51,455 nucleotides of DNA from a bacterium BMS3Abin06 (GTDB lineage Bacteria; Nitrospirota; Thermodesulfovibrionia; UBA6902): positions 1-51,455 of the forward strand of contig BDSY01000078.1 in the NCBI GenBank assembly GCA_002897895.1, in the 5' to 3' direction. Both the position numbers and the translations under genes were made by a program. A model generated the notes under the pieces. It was given only the letters and a program-made list of their open reading frames with translations. It ran no database searches and was not told the origin of the DNA. This document shows, piece by piece, positions 49,347 to 51,455 of this stretch (position 1 is the stretch's first letter; the number at the start of each line of letters is the position of its first letter).

Positions 49347-49508
49347 ATGTGCCTGACAGGCATACAGCCGGAGTCCATGAAAACCTCTACAGAGCTTTCC
49401 GATGTTGTCGGCAATAAGATGGATGCGCTTATTGATAAGGTTTTTGAGGGATTGAAAGAATGGGGTGTGGAGGCGGTATCAAAGAAAATTTTTGGTTCTT
49501 TCTCATAA
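49347..49508 (+). CDS. Possible 53-residue small protein
   Basis: The frame begins MCLTGIQPESMKTS and ends SKKIFGSFS. An internal ATG at 49377 gives a shorter 43-residue version. The sequence is acidic-amphipathic and helix-like with no known motif. AGAGGAAG sits just before the first ATG, closer than optimal. It may be a decayed fragment, given the neighbouring pseudogenes. Confidence 0.3.
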   Translation: MCLTGIQPESMKTSTELSDVVGNKMDALIDKVFEGLKEWGVEAVSKKIFGSFS

Positions 49509-49560
49509 TGAATGGGTAAATATGAACTCATCTTATCTAAAAAGAATGGCTGTGGGCATT

Positions 49561-49578
49561 CCCCTCTAAAAAGAGGGG
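49561..49578. repeat. Short hairpin CCCCTCT-AAAA-AGAGGGG
   Basis: Perfect 7-bp arms around an AAAA loop, followed by TGCAGGGGTG. Similar words recur in intergenic repeats of many genomes. Confidence 0.55.
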
Positions 49579-49596
49579 TGCAGGGGTGTGTTTATC

Positions 49597-49635
49597 GGTT
49601 CATCTCCCATTTAGCAACTAAATGGGAGATGAACC
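49597..49635. repeat. Perfect 18-bp inverted repeat upstream of the TumA-like gene
   Basis: GGTTCATCTCCCATTTAG (49597-49614), a CAA spacer and CTAAATGGGAGATGAACC (49618-49635) are exact reverse complements. It ends 62 bp before the TumA-like start. It could be a terminator, an operator or the remains of a small palindromic element. Confidence 0.85.
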
Positions 49636-49658
49636 ATATTTTCTTTGGTATCATATTG

Positions 49659-49673
49659 TATACTTTTAAGTAT
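49659..49673 (+). promoter_or_regulatory. Possible -10 and overlapping operator of the TumA/TumE pair
   Basis: TATACT at 49659-49664 is a candidate -10, and ATACTT-TT-AAGTAT at 49660-49673 is a palindrome overlapping it. A repeated GTATCA word flanks it. Type II toxin-antitoxin operons are usually autorepressed at such sites, but no -35 element stands out. Confidence 0.4.
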
Positions 49674-49697
49674 CACATTCTGAGGAGGTGATCAGTT

Positions 49698-49991
49698 ATG
49701 TCAAAACTCAAGATAATATCTGATGAACCTGATATGTCAGGAATAGTAAAATCTGCTATTAATGCAGAAATAAAAAGACTTGAGGTCGGGCTGGAAAAGA
49801 CAAACAGGGAGATTAGAAAGTTTGAAGAAAAGTATTCATTATCTTCATCTGAGTTTTTAAAGGGGACTACGGCGGATGAACTGCAAGGCGGCGACGAAGA
49901 CTATATCAGATGGTCAGGCGAATTAAAGATAAGAGAAAGAATTCTTGAGGATCTGGAAAAGCTGAAAGATATTGAGTATGTTGCTAACTGA
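49698..49991 (+). CDS. TumA-like antitoxin partner (coiled-coil)
   Basis: The 97-residue protein follows a GAGGAGGTG ribosome-binding site. It is charged and helical (about 15-50 coiled coil) with a second helical part (60-97) rich in Glu/Lys. It immediately precedes a DUF6516/TumE-like gene with a 14-bp overlap, the arrangement of a type II toxin-antitoxin pair. The assignment rests on position and architecture, since I see no DNA-binding motif. Confidence 0.55.
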   Translation: MSKLKIISDEPDMSGIVKSAINAEIKRLEVGLEKTNREIRKFEEKYSLSSSEFLKGTTADELQGGDEDYIRWSGELKIRERILEDLEKLKDIEYVAN

Positions 49992-50367
49992 GTATCTCTC
50001 TGGTATTACAGAGACAATTAAAGAATATTCAAAAACCGGATTAATCCTTTCATCTGAACTGATAGCTGATGCAAGAACAGAGAAGATGGGGTTAATAAAA
50101 GGGAAGCTGACATTTATTGATGGCTCAAAACTGTTTATGACAGAATATCTTGATCTCAGATACAAAATGGAAAAACTTGCTTATTCATTTCATTATCAGG
50201 ACAAAGAGGATAATCTTATGTTCAGATATGACAATGCTTTCCATAAACCACCATTGTCTTATACAGATCATAAGCACATCAAGGGCAATATTCAGGAGTC
50301 TGATGTGCCTGATATAAAAGACATTTTAGAAGAAATTATTTGTGATTATTTGAAAGCTTCAAAATAG
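49978..50367 (+). CDS. TumE-like (DUF6516) toxin
   Basis: The 129-residue protein starts at ATG 49978, inside the upstream gene. A central beta-rich part carries KLTFIDGSKLFMTEYLDLRYKMEKLAYSFHYQDKEDNLMFRYDNAFHKPP, then DHKHI, the hallmark layout of DUF6516 (TumE). The family is reported as the toxin of a type II module. The C-terminus is short and intact. The combination with the preceding small coiled-coil gene is the main support for a live toxin-antitoxin locus. Confidence 0.65.
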   Translation: MLLTEYLSGITETIKEYSKTGLILSSELIADARTEKMGLIKGKLTFIDGSKLFMTEYLDLRYKMEKLAYSFHYQDKEDNLMFRYDNAFHKPPLSYTDHKHIKGNIQESDVPDIKDILEEIICDYLKASK

Positions 50368-50405
50368 AAAGCTTCGGATATTTTTAAAGCCGGAGATAAG
50401 GCCAT

Positions 50406-50594
50406 TTAACGGACAATAGTCCTGATGATTTTCAAAATTAGTTGCTGCTTGTCTTCGCCAGCCTCTTTAAGCAACGTACTTATACTCTTACTTACTTCTT
50501 TACTCCCTGTTTTGTGCATAAACTCAAACAGGTCTTTTATTTCCACTTTTAATACTTTAGCGATTTTTTCTAATGTATCAAGAGAAGGATACAC
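50406..50594 (-). pseudogene. C-terminal fragment of an XRE-family regulator
   Basis: The 62-residue frame begins at GTG 50594 with YPSLDTLEKIAKVLKVEIKDLF, which is the last helix of an HTH_3 domain and the start of the C-terminal region of many XRE regulators. The recognition helices that should precede it are absent; an in-frame stop lies just upstream. The DNA upstream is instead the end of a GAF-domain gene on the other strand, so a rearrangement removed the N-terminus. Confidence 0.65.
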
Positions 50595-50683
50595 TTGAGG
50601 TTATCTCAAAACAGATCGCCGTGGCTATACAGAATGCGAGAAAGTTTGAGGCGTTATCCAAAGTTCCAAAAACGGTCAGATAA
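50582..50683 (+). pseudogene. C-terminal fragment of a GAF-domain protein
   Basis: The plus-strand frame reads EKDTLEVISKQIAVAIQNARKFEALSK and stops at 50683. This is the typical last helix of a GAF domain (as in histidine kinases and GGDEF proteins). No start codon or upstream part is present. It abuts the XRE fragment, and the junction lies near 50580-50600. Confidence 0.6.
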
Positions 50684-50797
50684 ACCGTATTTGATTTTCC
50701 ATTTCCTCAGGAGAGAATGTTTGAATTATGTTTAGGAGTCTTTTAATGGTTTCAAAAGAGTTTCTTTTACGAGATGAACAGCTTTTCGTGAGGCAAA

Positions 50798-51058
50798 TTA
50801 TGGATTATCCCTTTCTGCCATATTTTCAGCAATATATTTCTCAATTTCATCGCGGTGGTCGGCATAATAACTCAATGCGTCAAATATTTGGGAAAGGGTA
50901 AGATGAGGAAGATTTTCAAGAATTTTTTCGGGAGACGCCCCAAACTTCCACCATTCCACAATGGCGCGCACAGGCGTTCTTGTGCCTTTGACAGCGGGCT
51001 CTCCTCCGAGGATATCATTATCACGAATAATATATGGATGTTCCGTAGCTGTAATCAT
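50798..51058 (-). CDS. DUF433-family antitoxin-like protein
   Basis: The 86-residue protein has the DUF433 signature: RDNDILGGEPAVKGTRTPVRAIVEWWKFGASPEKILENLPHLTLSQIFDALSYYADH, a winged-helix-like fold related to VapB-type antitoxins. DUF433 proteins are usually followed by a DUF5615 PIN-like toxin. Downstream here (minus strand, 50798-50690) only a short frame ending ETIKRLLNIIQTFSPEEMEN is found, with no start or catalytic part, so the toxin may be lost. Confidence 0.8.
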   Translation of the reverse strand: MITATEHPYIIRDNDILGGEPAVKGTRTPVRAIVEWWKFGASPEKILENLPHLTLSQIFDALSYYADHRDEIEKYIAENMAERDNP

Positions 51059-51145
51059 TTTGGTAAGCCTATCTTATCATGTTTTCTTGAAAATTAACAA
51101 AACTTTATAGTTAAGCCTGATCCCGTTCATCCCTCATGGAAAACT

Positions 51146-51455
51146 TCAAATCTTCTCGATGCCGGAGATAAGGCCCTTTATGGCTGACAATAACAGTGTC
51201 TGTTTCTTTTTTCCAAAGCCTCTTAACAAGACAGGTATCTCCACAATTTGAGCCTCTATTTGTTTATCAACTTTGCCTGACGGGAAGCTGATAAGTGATG
51301 TAATATGCTAATAGGTTCCAGGATATTCTATAGAGCCTACGCATAAACTCAAAATCAACTCAAGCAATTGAAAATAATCATCAGCAGTCTTTGTAATAAT
51401 AACAAAAATAACACCTGAAATCTTTTCAAAAGAGAAATTACTTGTTCTAATTCGA
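51146..51455 (-). pseudogene. Unrecognised ORF with an in-frame TAG, truncated by the window edge
   Basis: From the window edge, a minus-strand frame reads RIRTSNFSFEKISGVIFVIITKTADDYF... to GTY, then TAG (51308-51310), and continues in the same frame ITSLISFPSGKVDKQIEAQIVEIPVLLRGFGKKK... to TGA at 51146. Both parts look coding, with heptad hydrophobicity continuing past the stop. The simplest reading is one nonsense mutation in a gene being lost, as the neighbours are. I do not recognise the family. A TAT/TAC-to-TAG change (Tyr) would explain it. Confidence 0.5.

Larger units (their letters stand above)
49107..49697. other. Accessory intergenic region with a possible small ORF
   Basis: No conserved gene is visible between tex and the TumA-like gene. 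It contains a small frame (49347-49508) and two hairpins (49561-49578 and 49597-49635), listed separately. The first 240 bp hold neither ORF nor RNA that I recognise. Confidence 0.4.

Noticed and set aside
51308-51310. Pyrrolysine-coding TAG.
   Set aside because: One TAG in a decaying region is better explained by mutation; other genes in the window use TAG as a normal stop (for example the carbamoyltransferase and the S8 protease).
1-51455. tRNA or rRNA genes.
   Set aside because: Reading both strands in the spacers gave no cloverleaf with a TTC-like arm and no rRNA signature; all larger gaps were accounted for.

Overview
The window reads as a gene-dense chromosome segment of a Gram-negative, probably anaerobic bacterium. 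The lipid A/Kdo genes (lpxB, waaA, lpxK) and a heptosyltransferase fused to a heptose-bisphosphate phosphatase indicate an LPS-bearing outer membrane. A RACo-like corrinoid activator, several radical SAM/B12-binding proteins, a two-cluster GlcF-like Fe-S protein, LarE and a LonB-type protease resemble what is found in Nitrospirota (Thermodesulfovibrionia) and some deltaproteobacterial lineages. The lineage is inferred from gene content alone; there is no rRNA or tRNA in the window.

Layout. 1-4.1 kb is the edge of a surface-polysaccharide locus: a Wzz/GumC-like chain-length protein, two small membrane proteins and a NodU-type carbamoyltransferase. 4.1-9.1 kb is accessory: a protein of six 17-residue repeats behind a four-codon leader ORF, a small unknown protein, an exported 10-repeat propeller protein and an exported subtilase. 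9.4-14.7 kb has cysC facing the overlapping lpxB-waaA-lpxK-yjbQ operon. 14.8-22.9 kb carries a radical SAM-DUF2344 fusion, RNase G, LarE, a GlcF-like protein, a wrecked ParE-type toxin-antitoxin module between inverted repeats, transaldolase and an FmdB protein. 23-28 kb (minus strand) holds the WaaF-GmhB fusion, a LonB-like protease and a Xer recombinase. 28.3-30.7 kb holds a GT2 glycosyltransferase, a B12-binding radical SAM enzyme and a DUF5989 protein. 30.7-43.9 kb (minus strand) is housekeeping: RACo-like activator, hemB, a CDF transporter, mnmE, yidC, yidD, rpmH, a DgkA-PAP2 fusion, ybeY, a 7TM-HD protein, phoH, queA and a DUF2905 protein. 44-49.1 kb (plus strand) has a BaiN/HI0933 flavoprotein and GC-richer DEAD-box helicase and tex genes. 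49.1-51.5 kb is a decaying accessory end with a TumA/TumE-like pair, XRE and GAF gene remnants, a DUF433 gene and an ORF broken by an in-frame TAG.

The most distinctive genome-level signal is a family of short tandem repeats of fixed period: 7 bp at many loci, 8 bp around rng and mnmE, 10 bp between rng and larE. They lie between genes and also, in frame, inside lpxK, waaA, waaF-gmhB and the radical SAM fusion gene, where they encode variable loops or linkers. Other points of note are rnpA missing from its usual place between rpmH and yidD, a phoH gene whose conserved N-terminus begins at an apparent ACG codon, two unusual domain fusions, and the 17-residue repeat protein.
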